A DNA stretch of 64,000 nt from a bacterium (GTDB taxonomy: Archaea > Nanoarchaeota > Nanoarchaeia > Woesearchaeales > UBA10216), in NCBI GenBank assembly GCA_024206195.1, contig JAAGZO010000966.1:1-64000 (forward strand). Direction: 5' to 3'. Numbering within the stretch: the first letter of the stretch is position 1; each line of letters starts with the position of its first letter. Positions 33,881 to 42,794 of this stretch are shown here, piece after piece. The position numbers and the translations under genes were made by a program. Below the pieces are notes generated by a model that made no database searches, had not been told where the DNA came from, and worked only from the letters and a program-made list of their open reading frames with translations.

Positions 33881-33952
33881 ATGAATTCTGAACATGCAGT
33901 TGTAGGGTCGGAACTTGCTTCTACATGGTTGCGTTATAAAAAACTATGTTAG
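33881..33952 (+). CDS. 23-residue peptide overlapping the next start
   Basis: ATG after TATAGGAG; codes a short peptide ending TWLRYKKLC, with TAG inside the next gene's start region (ATGTTAG). Could be a coupled leader or the front part of the next gene in a shifted frame. Confidence 0.35.
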   Translation: MNSEHAVVGSELASTWLRYKKLC

Positions 33953-34137
33953 CGTATGTGTGCCGTATGAGTAAAGTGGTGGATCTTAGCCATATATCAC
34001 CTATAGGTGTTGAGTGTATCTTTACCTGGGAGGAAGCTATGGAATATCCGCCCTTCGAAGATTTCTCAGATGAGGAGTTAGATTTGTATTTATATACAAA
34101 TGGAGAAGTACCTCATTTTGAAATGAGAGAAGTATAA
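33946..34137 (+). CDS. Small acidic protein
   Basis: 63 residues; acidic middle (FEDFSDEELDLYLY). ATG 33967 is a possible later start. Unrecognised. Confidence 0.5.
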   Translation: MLAYVCRMSKVVDLSHISPIGVECIFTWEEAMEYPPFEDFSDEELDLYLYTNGEVPHFEMREV

Positions 34138-34193
34138 ATACCCCGTATGTGGGGCAGTAGTATAACTAACATTTAACTAAGGAACGGAACGTT

Positions 34194-35153
34194 ATGTCCA
34201 AAAAAGTTAGAAACGATGTTGATGGAAGTCAGCTTAGTGAAGCAATTAAGAAGATAGAAACTATTGGCTGGGAAGAGGTATGCTTTTCAGATTTTAAGAA
34301 TGTAGTTGCTTATACCAAAGAACGTAGGGTATTTGAGTCAAATGTAGTACACTTCCCTGTAGAGGATCTGTCCTACTACTACGGCGTTGAGGAGCCGAAT
34401 GGATATACTTATGATCTGCTTGAGATCTTAACTCGAGATGGCACTTATACACCAGTATGGTTGGGCTTACGCTTAGATCGTAAAACTTTTGCGTATATGG
34501 GTTGCCAGTTGAGGTATTTAGATGAAGATATAAAGTTATACCCCATCGATTCGAGCCTGCGATTTTTTGCCCTTGATAATCTCAGGGCTACAATAGGGTC
34601 GGATAGCTTTGATGATCTCCAAGAGTTCGTTAAAAGAACTAAGCGTACTATAATCAAAGTTACTCCAGTCGCTACTTTAGCAGATGAAAGTTCTTTACCT
34701 TCTCATAAATTTATCCCAGTCAGTACATTGAAAAACATTTCCTTAAAGGGCAAGTTAGATATTTTTGATGTGTGGAACTTGGCATGGAATGATTCTCTCC
34801 GTTTGAGAGTTTCCAGTATTTTGGAATCAAATGTCCCAAGTCGTTTGGAAAGTTTTATAGAACCACTGGTGTCGGATGGTAGAAATATTAGGTTATGGTT
34901 TAGTGTGAGTGGATTTGATAAAACTATGCAATTGATATTTAACTTTGACGATAATCCTAAGAAGTGCGGTATTGGCTATGTAACTGTCGGTTATTCTAAA
35001 GAAGGTGGGGCTGAGTCTGAAATCAGGCAGCTTGAGAAGTCTGATTTACCTAACTTACTGTCCGCTGGTGTATTACCAGCTTTGTTGAATTTAGACAAAC
35101 AGGTACAACTCTTCCAGCTTTTTTGGCCGGAAGATGCAAAAGAGAAAAACTAA
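34194..35153 (+). CDS. Hypothetical protein
   Basis: 319 residues with mixed strands and helices, no recognised motif. Preceded by a small GC hairpin near 34141 and AAGGAACGG. The next start follows 1 nt after its stop. Confidence 0.7.
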   Translation: MSKKVRNDVDGSQLSEAIKKIETIGWEEVCFSDFKNVVAYTKERRVFESNVVHFPVEDLSYYYGVEEPNGYTYDLLEILTRDGTYTPVWLGLRLDRKTFAYMGCQLRYLDEDIKLYPIDSSLRFFALDNLRATIGSDSFDDLQEFVKRTKRTIIKVTPVATLADESSLPSHKFIPVSTLKNISLKGKLDIFDVWNLAWNDSLRLRVSSILESNVPSRLESFIEPLVSDGRNIRLWFSVSGFDKTMQLIFNFDDNPKKCGIGYVTVGYSKEGGAESEIRQLEKSDLPNLLSAGVLPALLNLDKQVQLFQLFWPEDAKEKN

Positions 35154-35154
35154 T

Positions 35155-35799
35155 ATGGAAAGATGTTTGATCGAAATAGAGATCCTGGCGTATTGCCGGG
35201 CCGAGTTCAGGAAAGAGCCGTCTAGGATTTTCAGTCTCGTTAACGAGCAAGAGAACCAACTGTACTTCTTAGTTTTCGAAGATGGTTCTAGTATGGTTGT
35301 AGGTGCTACTCATAGAGATGGTTTAGTAACTATAAATGGTAGTGTAAAAGGTATAGAGTTCGGGATTCCATTGTGCAATGTTATACGCCAGACCATTGCC
35401 GAAGGTATTATTTATAGCTATCTGCAGAAAAAACATGAGTGGAGTTCCACCGTTGTGGCTGTTCCAATTGTCAGTGTCTATGAACCTGCATTTAAGAGGT
35501 ACATAGAAGCCATAAGAAACGATGAGACTGTGGGTATCTTTCCGCACGAAGATCCTAGAAGTAGAGTGCCTATATACGCAAAGGTCCTTGTGCACGATGT
35601 AGGTGAAGAAGTCGAAAATGAAAATCTTCGTTATATTGAAGTCATTGATTACGAAATCGACCCAGATACCTGGAATTTCAAAAGGAGATTTGTTGTCACT
35701 AAGGTAGTCGAGTACACCTATTCCTTTAGCGTAAAGGGTTTAGGTCATGGGATTAAATTACCAAATGAATGTGATCCCTATCTAAAGCAGCGTGCATAG
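35155..35799 (+). CDS. Hypothetical protein
   Basis: 214 residues from ATG 35155 (an in-frame ATG at 35134 lies inside the previous gene). Beta-rich, acidic near residues 150-185. No known family. Confidence 0.65.
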   Translation: MERCLIEIEILAYCRAEFRKEPSRIFSLVNEQENQLYFLVFEDGSSMVVGATHRDGLVTINGSVKGIEFGIPLCNVIRQTIAEGIIYSYLQKKHEWSSTVVAVPIVSVYEPAFKRYIEAIRNDETVGIFPHEDPRSRVPIYAKVLVHDVGEEVENENLRYIEVIDYEIDPDTWNFKRRFVVTKVVEYTYSFSVKGLGHGIKLPNECDPYLKQRA

Positions 35800-35811
35800 T
35801 ATCATATGAAC

Positions 35812-35847
35812 ATTACTCCCTACTAGTTTACATTAGTAGGGAGTAAT
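35812..35847 (+). promoter_or_regulatory. Perfect 14-bp hairpin
   Basis: ATTACTCCCTACTA pairs with TAGTAGGGAGTAAT around an 8-nt loop, with no T-run. It separates two operons; the next gene has its own SD (GGGAG). Confidence 0.7.
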
Positions 35848-35865
35848 CAATCTTGGGAGAAGAAC

Positions 35866-36459
35866 ATGCTACATGCTATAGAAAGTCGGGAAGGGCTAGT
35901 TCCTAATATAAGTATCAGCTACAAAACGTTGATTATTACCAATGTTGCCCAGGAGTTATATGAGGAAATTTGCCTTAAGATTACAGACACTTATATAGAT
36001 AAGCTTGTAGAGTCTACGGTGCAGGATAGTGGTGGTTTGCAGTGGAGTGCGGATGTATTAATGTATCCTGTTGAACAGGATTTCGTTACTCATTTATGGA
36101 AAGGCAAAAACTTTGAAGCAAAAGCTTTGAAAGTACCAAAAAACTATCTTGTTGGAGAGGTAGATATAGATGTAACAGCTAAATTGAGAACGGTCTTCGA
36201 AGCTATAGTTTATAGGGATGGTAGAGCTTCCCTTGTTAGCAAATGTAAGGAGTTCGAATATTCAATAGTTATATCGGATTATATTGCCTTTCAAGCAATA
36301 ACTGATATAAGATTGATTGACCTGATTTCAGAGGTGTATTTTCGCCTTTTTGGGGTTGTTTGTGATATGGAGATTCCAAAAGAGCTGGCTATATCAACGC
36401 AGACTGCACATATCACAAGTAGACGGAGAAAAATAGCCAGGGCTGCTTTAATAAATTAA
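35866..36459 (+). CDS. Hypothetical protein
   Basis: 197 residues; basic C-terminus (ITSRRRKIARAALIN). No motif recognised. Confidence 0.65.
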   Translation: MLHAIESREGLVPNISISYKTLIITNVAQELYEEICLKITDTYIDKLVESTVQDSGGLQWSADVLMYPVEQDFVTHLWKGKNFEAKALKVPKNYLVGEVDIDVTAKLRTVFEAIVYRDGRASLVSKCKEFEYSIVISDYIAFQAITDIRLIDLISEVYFRLFGVVCDMEIPKELAISTQTAHITSRRRKIARAALIN

Positions 36460-36475
36460 ACTAGTGAGGTAAATC

Positions 36476-36799
36476 ATGAATATTGTATATGTGTACAATG
36501 GTAAGTCTCATTTTCTGCAACTGGATAAAATTTGTACTAATTGTCCAGTTTGTAAAACTTATATCGATGCGTGGCCTAGTTTAGAGCCTGGCCAACCTAA
36601 TAAGAAGACTTGTATAGCCTGCGATCTTGAGTTTGAGGCTGTGAATGAGTACACCGATCAATCCCGTTTATTACGGGAGTTAGTTGAGAAATCTGCAGAT
36701 GCGGCTTCTGTAGTTCAAACTATTGCCGATTTCAACGGTGTAGGTACTGAAACAGTTGTCGAGATAATTCGATACGAAGTGGAGAGGCATAAAACGTGA
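36476..36799 (+). CDS. Small zinc-ribbon protein
   Basis: 107 residues. CTNCPVC (about 18-24) and CIACDLEF (about 45-52) make a four-cysteine ribbon; the rest is a C-terminal helical region. The next start (GTGA) overlaps its stop. Confidence 0.65.
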   Translation: MNIVYVYNGKSHFLQLDKICTNCPVCKTYIDAWPSLEPGQPNKKTCIACDLEFEAVNEYTDQSRLLRELVEKSADAASVVQTIADFNGVGTETVVEIIRYEVERHKT

Positions 36800-37311
36800 C
36801 TAAGATGAGTAGATTGTATACAATAGTAGCAAAAGACGAAGTTGGAGATGAGTTCTTTATAGAATTTGATTTTCCTAATATGTGGCAACTTATCGTTATT
36901 AAAGATGGGACTGCTGTTAATCAATTTGTTATAGGCTGTAATCTTATTTATGAAAGGATTGACTTTGTCCCGGAGACTGTATTTCTTACAGATGATGTGG
37001 CTTTAGCAAAAAGTGTTCTTCCGATGGTTGCTGGATTGAGTACCTTTTCTGCAAAAATTGTTGAGGTAGATCCTGAGAAGGTTGTTAAACATGTATTTGT
37101 TTATACTGAACATGGCTTTCTTACAGACGCTATATTCGAGTCTGATACTCCTGAGGACGAGCCGTTCTTCGGAGACGTGAGCAGAGCGGCGTTAATAGAT
37201 AAACCGTCCGCTGATAAACTGTGTGAAAAAGGTGCTCCAGACGATCTTACTTGTGTACAAGTAAGTTGGGAGCTTGTTTTGTTTTTATTTATTGCGAAAT
37301 GGTTTAGGTAA
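36796..37311 (+). CDS. Hypothetical protein, GTG start
   Basis: 171 residues from GTG 36796 overlapping the previous TGA; ATG 36805 is possible. Acidic, beta-rich; unrecognised. Confidence 0.6.
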   Translation: MTKMSRLYTIVAKDEVGDEFFIEFDFPNMWQLIVIKDGTAVNQFVIGCNLIYERIDFVPETVFLTDDVALAKSVLPMVAGLSTFSAKIVEVDPEKVVKHVFVYTEHGFLTDAIFESDTPEDEPFFGDVSRAALIDKPSADKLCEKGAPDDLTCVQVSWELVLFLFIAKWFR

Positions 37312-37320
37312 AGTAGCAGG

Positions 37321-37362
37321 GCCTATCCGCGTCGTTTATAAATGTACTGTGGATAGGCTTTA
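37321..37362 (+). terminator. Hairpin terminator
   Basis: GCCTATCCGC pairs with GTGGATAGGC (10 bp, one G-U), then TTTATAATT. Confidence 0.6.
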
Positions 37363-37381
37363 TAATTAAAAGGAGACTATT

Positions 37382-38254
37382 ATGTCTAACATGTATTTTA
37401 GTTTGTTTACGTTTGATAGAGCCTTTAAAGATTTAGATGAACTAGTTTTGGCGCTATTGGATAAGGGTAAAGTTCCACTAACAGAATTTGAAAAGGAATA
37501 TCTGATTTTACCTGTTGGATTCCGGTACCCCTCTTGTATGGAAAAGCTTGGTGTTATATCAATAAATCCTGTAAGCAAGTTCCGTCACGCAGTTGCTTGT
37601 GGAGGAGACATATCTCAGCGTAAATATCATGGATATAACATTCCGAAGTTTAGGACTTCGGGAAACATATTCTACGCTGTTGCGAATATGTTACGTGATG
37701 TGGATTCTACCTGTGAGATCACCCAGTACAACTTATGGGAAGGATGGGTGGAAACATCCTGTTTTAAGGAAGTCAAACTCCTCGAGTCATGGTTAGCTTC
37801 TCCTAGCTCGGAAGCCTGGAGAAATTCTGAGGTTTTCTCATATAGCCCAGATACAGTCGGTAAGACTGTAGAGGGGGCAACTGCTGGTCCATATAAAATG
37901 GTTGAGGAAGCCGTCAAAACGAGAGGTAATGCCTGTAAGTCGGGAATATTATATGGTGACGAAATAGGAGACGTACGCCCGGTATTCTACGGCGGAGCCT
38001 CGAGAATGGGAAGTCACGATATGCTTCTCTCTGAATGGGCGGGGTTGCTTGTAAAAACGTTGTATTATGGCAGACTCGATTTGTCTGAGTGTATGGTTGA
38101 TGCTCCAATGCAACTAAGTTTTTGGAGGCTGTTAACTGCACTTGGTGAATATCAGAACATATGCGCTGGTTTTGCCGAAGCGCATGCAAATTATCCATCT
38201 ATAGGTAATATTCCAATGAATGTTTTATCTGGGCTGGGTATTGTTATAACCTAA
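37382..38254 (+). CDS. Hypothetical protein
   Basis: 290 residues. Contains GGASRMGSHDMLLSEWAG near residue 200 and many aromatic residues; no family recognised. Stands as a single gene between two hairpins. Confidence 0.65.
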   Translation: MSNMYFSLFTFDRAFKDLDELVLALLDKGKVPLTEFEKEYLILPVGFRYPSCMEKLGVISINPVSKFRHAVACGGDISQRKYHGYNIPKFRTSGNIFYAVANMLRDVDSTCEITQYNLWEGWVETSCFKEVKLLESWLASPSSEAWRNSEVFSYSPDTVGKTVEGATAGPYKMVEEAVKTRGNACKSGILYGDEIGDVRPVFYGGASRMGSHDMLLSEWAGLLVKTLYYGRLDLSECMVDAPMQLSFWRLLTALGEYQNICAGFAEAHANYPSIGNIPMNVLSGLGIVIT

Positions 38255-38269
38255 TCAAAAAAAAAGGAC

Positions 38270-38302
38270 ATCACCCAAGTGTGATAAATACACTTGGGTG
38301 AT
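38270..38302 (+). promoter_or_regulatory. Perfect 13-bp hairpin before rtcB
   Basis: ATCACCCAAGTGT pairs with ACACTTGGGTGAT. A run of nine A precedes it, which is a T-run after the hairpin on the minus strand only. ATG 38315 follows after 12 nt without an SD; the TTG at 38294 lies in the stem and is rejected as start. Confidence 0.7.
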
Positions 38303-38314
38303 AACAAAAATATT

Positions 38315-39727
38315 ATGGCAAAAAAGATAGATCAATTAGTCGCAGAAGCGGGTTACCGCCGCACTGATCATTTTGGTAAAGTATGTCAGTACGTGGCAAA
38401 GAAAGTTAGACCAAAACCAACTACAGTAGAAGAAGTTTTGGATATAGCTGTACCGTTGTTCGGAATGCCGCCGGATGTTCTTGAAATGCGAAGGATTCCT
38501 CAACCTTTTAAGATGCTTGGCGAGGAAGGTAAAGACTTCCAACATGGCGCAATCGCTCAGATGGAAACTTGTTCAAGGATGCCTGTCTACAGTGATGGTA
38601 TGTTAATGCCTGATGGTCAGCCCGGTTGGGGTATTCCAATTGGTGGGGTAGTAGTACTGGACGAAGCCGTATCTCCAAGGTTTGTTGGAGCAGATATAGC
38701 TTGTAGAATGAGGTTAACTATACTCAAGCACCTGAAGCCGGGGGAAATAATTGGCAGTTTGCAAAAAGCTGTGCTTGACATGATTCTCAACGTTTCCCAT
38801 TTTGGTAGTAGTGATCCTGTCTTCGGTGATGGTTATATTAGAGACCATGAAGTAATGGAAGACCTCGTATGGAAAGAGATCAAGGCACTGGGGCGTTTGA
38901 GAGCTAAAGCTGCAAAGCAGCTCGGGACTAGCGGATCTTCAAATCATTTTGTAGAAGTTGTTGTTGGCGTGGTAGTAGCCGAAAATAGTAATTTACCACT
39001 TCGCGTTGGTGATGAATTTGTTGCTTTGATGACCCACAGCGGGTCGCGCGGCACTGGTAAACAAATCGGGGATCACTACTCGGATGTTGCAGTTAGGGAG
39101 TCAAAAAACTATGCTAAGAAAATACCCCCATTCTATGAGTGGTTATACACAGATTCGGAGGCTGGGCAGGAGTACTTAGCTGCAATGAATCTTATGGGAC
39201 GTTATGCTGCAGCGAATCATGAACTTATTCACCAGTTCTTTCTCCGTATAAGCGGGTTCGAGGAGCTTGTCCATTTTGAGAATCACCATAACTTTGCTTG
39301 GGAACTTCCTGATGGTAGAGTTTTACATAGGAAGGGTGCTACTCCAGCAGAAAAAGGTAGAATGGGTATTATCCCAGGATCTTCTGGTACTGCTGCTTAC
39401 CTTGTAGAAGGTTTTGGTAATGAAGAGTATCTTAACTCCTCTTCTCACGGTGCTGGAAGAGTTTCGGCCCCTAGCAAAGTGATCGAGAATTACGATGCTA
39501 AGCGTGTAGAGGCACATTATGCTAAACACAACATTCTTAGGCACGGTGTAGCGAAGTGTGAAACCTTGTTTGCTTATAAGGACATCGAGAGGGTGATGTC
39601 CCTACAAAGTGAGCTTGTAAAACCAATTGCGAGGATGTTTCCTCGTGTTGTAGTAATGGGCGGGGATGCCCCTACCTGGAGAGAGATTAAGGAAAATAAA
39701 AAGCGTTTAAGCGCTAAAAGGAGATAA
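38315..39727 (+). CDS. rtcB: RNA-splicing ligase RtcB
   Basis: 470 residues, typical length. Family blocks in order: GADIACRMRL with metal-ligand Cys130, SSNHFVEVVVG, HSGSRGTGKQ, HNFAWE, RKGATPAEKG, IPGSSGTAAYLV and SSHGAGR carrying the guanylylated His. RtcB joins RNA 2',3'-cyclic or 3'-phosphate ends to 5'-OH ends using GTP and Mn, so it can repair tRNAs cut by host anticodon nucleases. Normal consensus has GCGM where this protein has ACRM, a notable change beside the metal Cys. Confidence 0.93.
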   Translation: MAKKIDQLVAEAGYRRTDHFGKVCQYVAKKVRPKPTTVEEVLDIAVPLFGMPPDVLEMRRIPQPFKMLGEEGKDFQHGAIAQMETCSRMPVYSDGMLMPDGQPGWGIPIGGVVVLDEAVSPRFVGADIACRMRLTILKHLKPGEIIGSLQKAVLDMILNVSHFGSSDPVFGDGYIRDHEVMEDLVWKEIKALGRLRAKAAKQLGTSGSSNHFVEVVVGVVVAENSNLPLRVGDEFVALMTHSGSRGTGKQIGDHYSDVAVRESKNYAKKIPPFYEWLYTDSEAGQEYLAAMNLMGRYAAANHELIHQFFLRISGFEELVHFENHHNFAWELPDGRVLHRKGATPAEKGRMGIIPGSSGTAAYLVEGFGNEEYLNSSSHGAGRVSAPSKVIENYDAKRVEAHYAKHNILRHGVAKCETLFAYKDIERVMSLQSELVKPIARMFPRVVVMGGDAPTWREIKENKKRLSAKRR

Positions 39728-39731
39728 GGAC

Positions 39732-39917
39732 ATGAAAATATTGATAACAGTTCGAGAGTTATTTGATAAGCACGTATGGACGGAATTTTGCGATATTCGT
39801 GGTATAGAGTACTATGCCGCAGAGGCTCTGACTGATGATCACGAGTATGAACTCAGCTTGGAGCAAGCTGTAGACCTTGGGCTCATACCACCAGAAGATG
39901 ACGGCATACCGTGGTAG
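39732..39917 (+). CDS. Small acidic protein, tandem paralogue 1
   Basis: 61 residues: MKILITVRELFDKHVW then FCDIRGIEYYAAEAL. The next gene has the same plan (MKITITLDELLRRGSW, FSQERGIDPMSWEEL), so the two arose by duplication. Function unknown. Confidence 0.65.
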   Translation: MKILITVRELFDKHVWTEFCDIRGIEYYAAEALTDDHEYELSLEQAVDLGLIPPEDDGIPW

Positions 39918-39940
39918 TAAAAAGGAGTAGGTATTTATTT

Positions 39941-40144
39941 ATGAAAATTACTATAACGCTTGATGAGTTACTTAGAAGAGGCTCGTGGGTCTCATTTTCT
40001 CAGGAAAGGGGTATAGATCCTATGTCCTGGGAAGAACTAGGACGATTCCGTGAGTATGAATTAGCTGAGAAGGAGTTCGTAGACTTAGGTATTGCGATGA
40101 GCCTGGTTATACAACACGACGAAGATTACGGTTTAGATGGTTAG
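39941..40144 (+). CDS. Small acidic protein, tandem paralogue 2
   Basis: 67 residues from ATG 39941; the frame extends 5' to 39911 but the homology to the previous gene starts at this ATG. Ends HDEDYGLDG. Confidence 0.65.
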   Translation: MKITITLDELLRRGSWVSFSQERGIDPMSWEELGRFREYELAEKEFVDLGIAMSLVIQHDEDYGLDG

Positions 40145-40193
40145 ATTAAACCAGATAATCATTTATTGATTAATTTTTACAGTAATTTAAACG

Positions 40194-40224
40194 GGACCTG
40201 TGGTGGGCACTGCAGGTCCTCTTT
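40194..40224 (+). terminator. Hairpin terminator
   Basis: GGACCTG pairs with CAGGTCC (plus inner GTG-CAC), followed by TCTTT. Confidence 0.55.
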
Positions 40225-40235
40225 AAGGAGAAATT

Positions 40236-40577
40236 ATGAAAGATACTATAGATGAAATTCTTAAAGAGGTTGAGCTGAGAGTTGGAAAGTCCTATACTTA
40301 CTCATTTAAAGCCCGCTTGAGGAGAGCTATAGATGACTCCAAGTTATTTCCATCTAAGATAGAGGTTTACGCCTCTTTAATAGAAGAACTTATTAGAGTT
40401 TGGAAAGGAAACACTGATCCTGAAAATAATCAAATAGCCGGAATTATGGTTTGCCCCAGGTGTGGTTACATCACATGGTTCAATTGGATTGTGACTAATG
40501 AGTACGGTACAGTTACAATGAAATGTAATGACTGGGACGACCCGGAAAAAGATTGTGAGTGCTTGAGCTTTTACTAA
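40236..40577 (+). CDS. Hypothetical zinc-binding protein
   Basis: 113 residues with an SD (AAGGAG). An N-terminal helical region is followed by CPRCGYITWFNW (about 73-84), then CNDWDDPEKDCEC near the end: a plausible four-Cys zinc site. Confidence 0.65.
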   Translation: MKDTIDEILKEVELRVGKSYTYSFKARLRRAIDDSKLFPSKIEVYASLIEELIRVWKGNTDPENNQIAGIMVCPRCGYITWFNWIVTNEYGTVTMKCNDWDDPEKDCECLSFY

Positions 40578-40580
40578 GGA

Positions 40581-40800
40581 GTGTGTGATGAATATCACAT
40601 AAAATATAAATGGTCATCGGATTGTCCGTGGGCAAGTTTGACTATATCTGCTCATATGGATGATATAACGGTTGGCGTGAAAAACCTACTCCGACTATAG
40701 GAACAGCTTTTCCATCAAATTTCGAGAGGAATTTATACGAGTGTGCGGGTTTGGTCACGATAGATGGTGGTCATTCTATGGAGTATACAATTTCATTATG
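40581..40800 (+). pseudogene. Small gene split by a -1 frame change (or programmed shift)
   Basis: From GTG 40581 after AAGGA, the frame codes VCDEYHIKYKWSSD ... DITVGVKN and hits TAG at about 40697. One base back, the frame continues PTPTIGTAFPSN ... MEYTISL and ends at 40800 in an ATGA overlap with the next gene, exactly where an operon gene should end. The switch lies at GTG-AAA-AAC-CTA, a G-AAA-AAC slippery-type heptamer. Either a single-base loss in an A-run, a dead gene, or a real -1 frameshift. Confidence 0.55.
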
Positions 40801-41352
40801 AAAATTCCTAGGATTTTATATGATAGCGGGTACGCTGAAGTAATAGACCAACCCGGCAACTCTGAGGAAATCGAGGATAGTCTTATATGGCATTTCCAGC
40901 AAAACAATCCTGAACTTATAGTTGAGGACGCAAGGAGATTTCTCGAGTTGTCAGAGGAGCAGTGTGAGGGCCTTAGGTTTATACTTAAGGCCCGTGGAGT
41001 AAACAAGTGGTTCCTTGTTAGACGTATTCTCATACGTTATAAGGATGTTATTTTAAGGGAGATACAGTACAGGCACAAGAAAATACACCAACGTGTTGGG
41101 GGTAAGCGGGAATTGTCCTTTTTAAAGATAGAACTTCGTGTTTTAGAAGCTATCAGAAAGGACATACGCTTTCTTTGTCACAGTGAAAGGAACATAAATT
41201 GGCCTAAGTCTTCGTCCGCAAGAGTGACGAAAGCTATGGGTTCTTTTGATATAACTAAAACAGTTCTCGGGAAACTAAGAGAATCTTGTAAACACTTTAT
41301 GAAATCTGATATAATCAGACAACATATGAGAAAGTATGGGGGTAGTTCCTAA
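40798..41352 (+). CDS. Hypothetical basic helical protein
   Basis: 184 residues from ATG 40798, chosen for its ATGA overlap; GTG 40741 is in the same frame. Rich in Arg/Lys helices (RRILIRYKDVILREIQYRHKK). TAATG overlap with the next gene. Unrecognised. Confidence 0.65.
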   Translation: MKIPRILYDSGYAEVIDQPGNSEEIEDSLIWHFQQNNPELIVEDARRFLELSEEQCEGLRFILKARGVNKWFLVRRILIRYKDVILREIQYRHKKIHQRVGGKRELSFLKIELRVLEAIRKDIRFLCHSERNINWPKSSSARVTKAMGSFDITKTVLGKLRESCKHFMKSDIIRQHMRKYGGSS

Positions 41353-41867
41353 TGGATATGAGTATTTATTACCACCAGGCAACAGTTTTGCTGGGACCAA
41401 GTAGGAGTGCATTAACTACAAAAGACTGGGGTTTGTCTCCGGTCTTTATGAACTCTGCTGAGAAGAGTAAGCGTAAGGTAGTAGATGATGCCTTAGAAGC
41501 GTGTCAAATAATGGAGTACTTAAATGTACCTTACGTGTATGAAACGGCTGGTGGGTACCATGTAGTATTTGATGCTATGCTGAACATGAAGGAAATTAAA
41601 ACCACCTATGAAAAGTTCCTGTTTGGATTTGCACACGGCTTGTTTGGGTCTTTTGATCCCATATACATAGCAACTTGTATCCGCGATACATGTGCATTTA
41701 TCAGGGTAGGATTAAAACCTGACAGAGCAAGCAGGGATATTTTTATGGTTTATCCGGGAGAAGATTTAACTGCGCTTTCTCCTGTTATTAGAAGGCATGC
41801 TGAGTGCCTTAAAATTTATGATAATCGTTTATCGGTTATAGGGCCAGAAGAGGTGTATTATGAATAA
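41352..41867 (+). CDS. Hypothetical protein with GGYHVV motif
   Basis: 171 residues. ETAGGYHVVFDA at about 64-75 matches the GYHVV block of the 7104 protein, followed by a strand ending RVGLKPDRASRD. The preceding acidic DxD strand is not clear here, so membership in that group is weaker. Overlaps the next gene by 8 nt. Confidence 0.55.
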   Translation: MDMSIYYHQATVLLGPSRSALTTKDWGLSPVFMNSAEKSKRKVVDDALEACQIMEYLNVPYVYETAGGYHVVFDAMLNMKEIKTTYEKFLFGFAHGLFGSFDPIYIATCIRDTCAFIRVGLKPDRASRDIFMVYPGEDLTALSPVIRRHAECLKIYDNRLSVIGPEEVYYE

Positions 41868-42744
41868 GATAGATTTATCTCACGAATGGTGGGATTTCAC
41901 AAGGCGTGGTGAATGTGCAGATCCGCGGTACTTACCTGTGTTCGATAGAATATTCTTTTCGGACCAGACAGTTGTATATCCAGAAGTTTTGTGTATATGG
42001 ACGAAAGCTCCAGCCTACTTTGTCGAGTTGTACGGCGGAAGAATTGAGGAACTTAAAAGAGCAGGTGTTCTTGTTCTTGCCCAGGTTTCCTATAATGGAT
42101 ATTCTACAGTGGATGTGCCAGACCATCCAGAAGTTTTGAAGCTTGGCCGAACCGTCGTAGAACCGGGAATTAAACCGGAGTGGACTGATCCTGAATCTTT
42201 AGTAACTCTACTTGGCGGGGGAGAATATGTCAGATTTCGCGGGGATCCTGTAATCCCAGGATTTACCTGTATTCATCATATAGCTAACTTAGCTGATATT
42301 GCTGTTAAGTTAGGTTCAAATAGAGTTACAATCAATCTTCTTCAACCTTATTACAGAATCAACGGAGAGAAGGTTGGTGATCGCCTTATAAGACTTGGAG
42401 TTAAGGTGTGTCTTAACCAGTCTTATAAGCAAAAGAAGGAACTTGTGCAAAAGGTGGTTGATGCTCTTAAAGCAAAAGGTCTTGGAGTGGCAGCGTGTGC
42501 AGAAACAGCTTTTCTTGTTAGGCCGGTAGACGCTGTAAGTGACTGGAAGTACGTAAAAGGATTGCTACCTCCGGCCTGCTCAGACCCGAGTTGGGCAAAA
42601 TTACTAAAACCCGAGTTGCAGGGGTTTCTTGTAACTGGTTCTAGGAAAAACTGTAATTGTTGTTATACAAGAGATTTAGGCAATTATGGAACTGAGTGTG
42701 GGCGATGTGGTTACTGCTATGCTAGAAAGCGTAGTAATCAATAA
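41860..42744 (+). CDS. DUF1848-family protein
   Basis: 294 residues. The C-terminal cluster NCNCCYTRDLGNYGTECGRCGYCYAR is the family hallmark (CxC...DIG.Y...C..C.YCYA), probably binding an iron-sulfur cluster; the preceding alpha/beta region (VTINLLQPYYR) fits a barrel related to radical SAM spore-lyase proteins. No reaction is established for the family. Last gene before a terminator. Confidence 0.75.
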   Translation: MNKIDLSHEWWDFTRRGECADPRYLPVFDRIFFSDQTVVYPEVLCIWTKAPAYFVELYGGRIEELKRAGVLVLAQVSYNGYSTVDVPDHPEVLKLGRTVVEPGIKPEWTDPESLVTLLGGGEYVRFRGDPVIPGFTCIHHIANLADIAVKLGSNRVTINLLQPYYRINGEKVGDRLIRLGVKVCLNQSYKQKKELVQKVVDALKAKGLGVAACAETAFLVRPVDAVSDWKYVKGLLPPACSDPSWAKLLKPELQGFLVTGSRKNCNCCYTRDLGNYGTECGRCGYCYARKRSNQ

Positions 42745-42759
42745 CTGTTAGTATCTATG

Positions 42760-42790
42760 GGTGAGGGTTTATGCCCTCACCTCTATTTTT
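42760..42790 (+). terminator. Intrinsic terminator
   Basis: GGTGAGGG pairs perfectly with CCCTCACC, then TCTATTTTT. The ATG at 42771 lies in the hairpin; the real next start is 42795, 13 nt after the stem, with no SD. Confidence 0.75.
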
Positions 42791-42794
42791 GATT

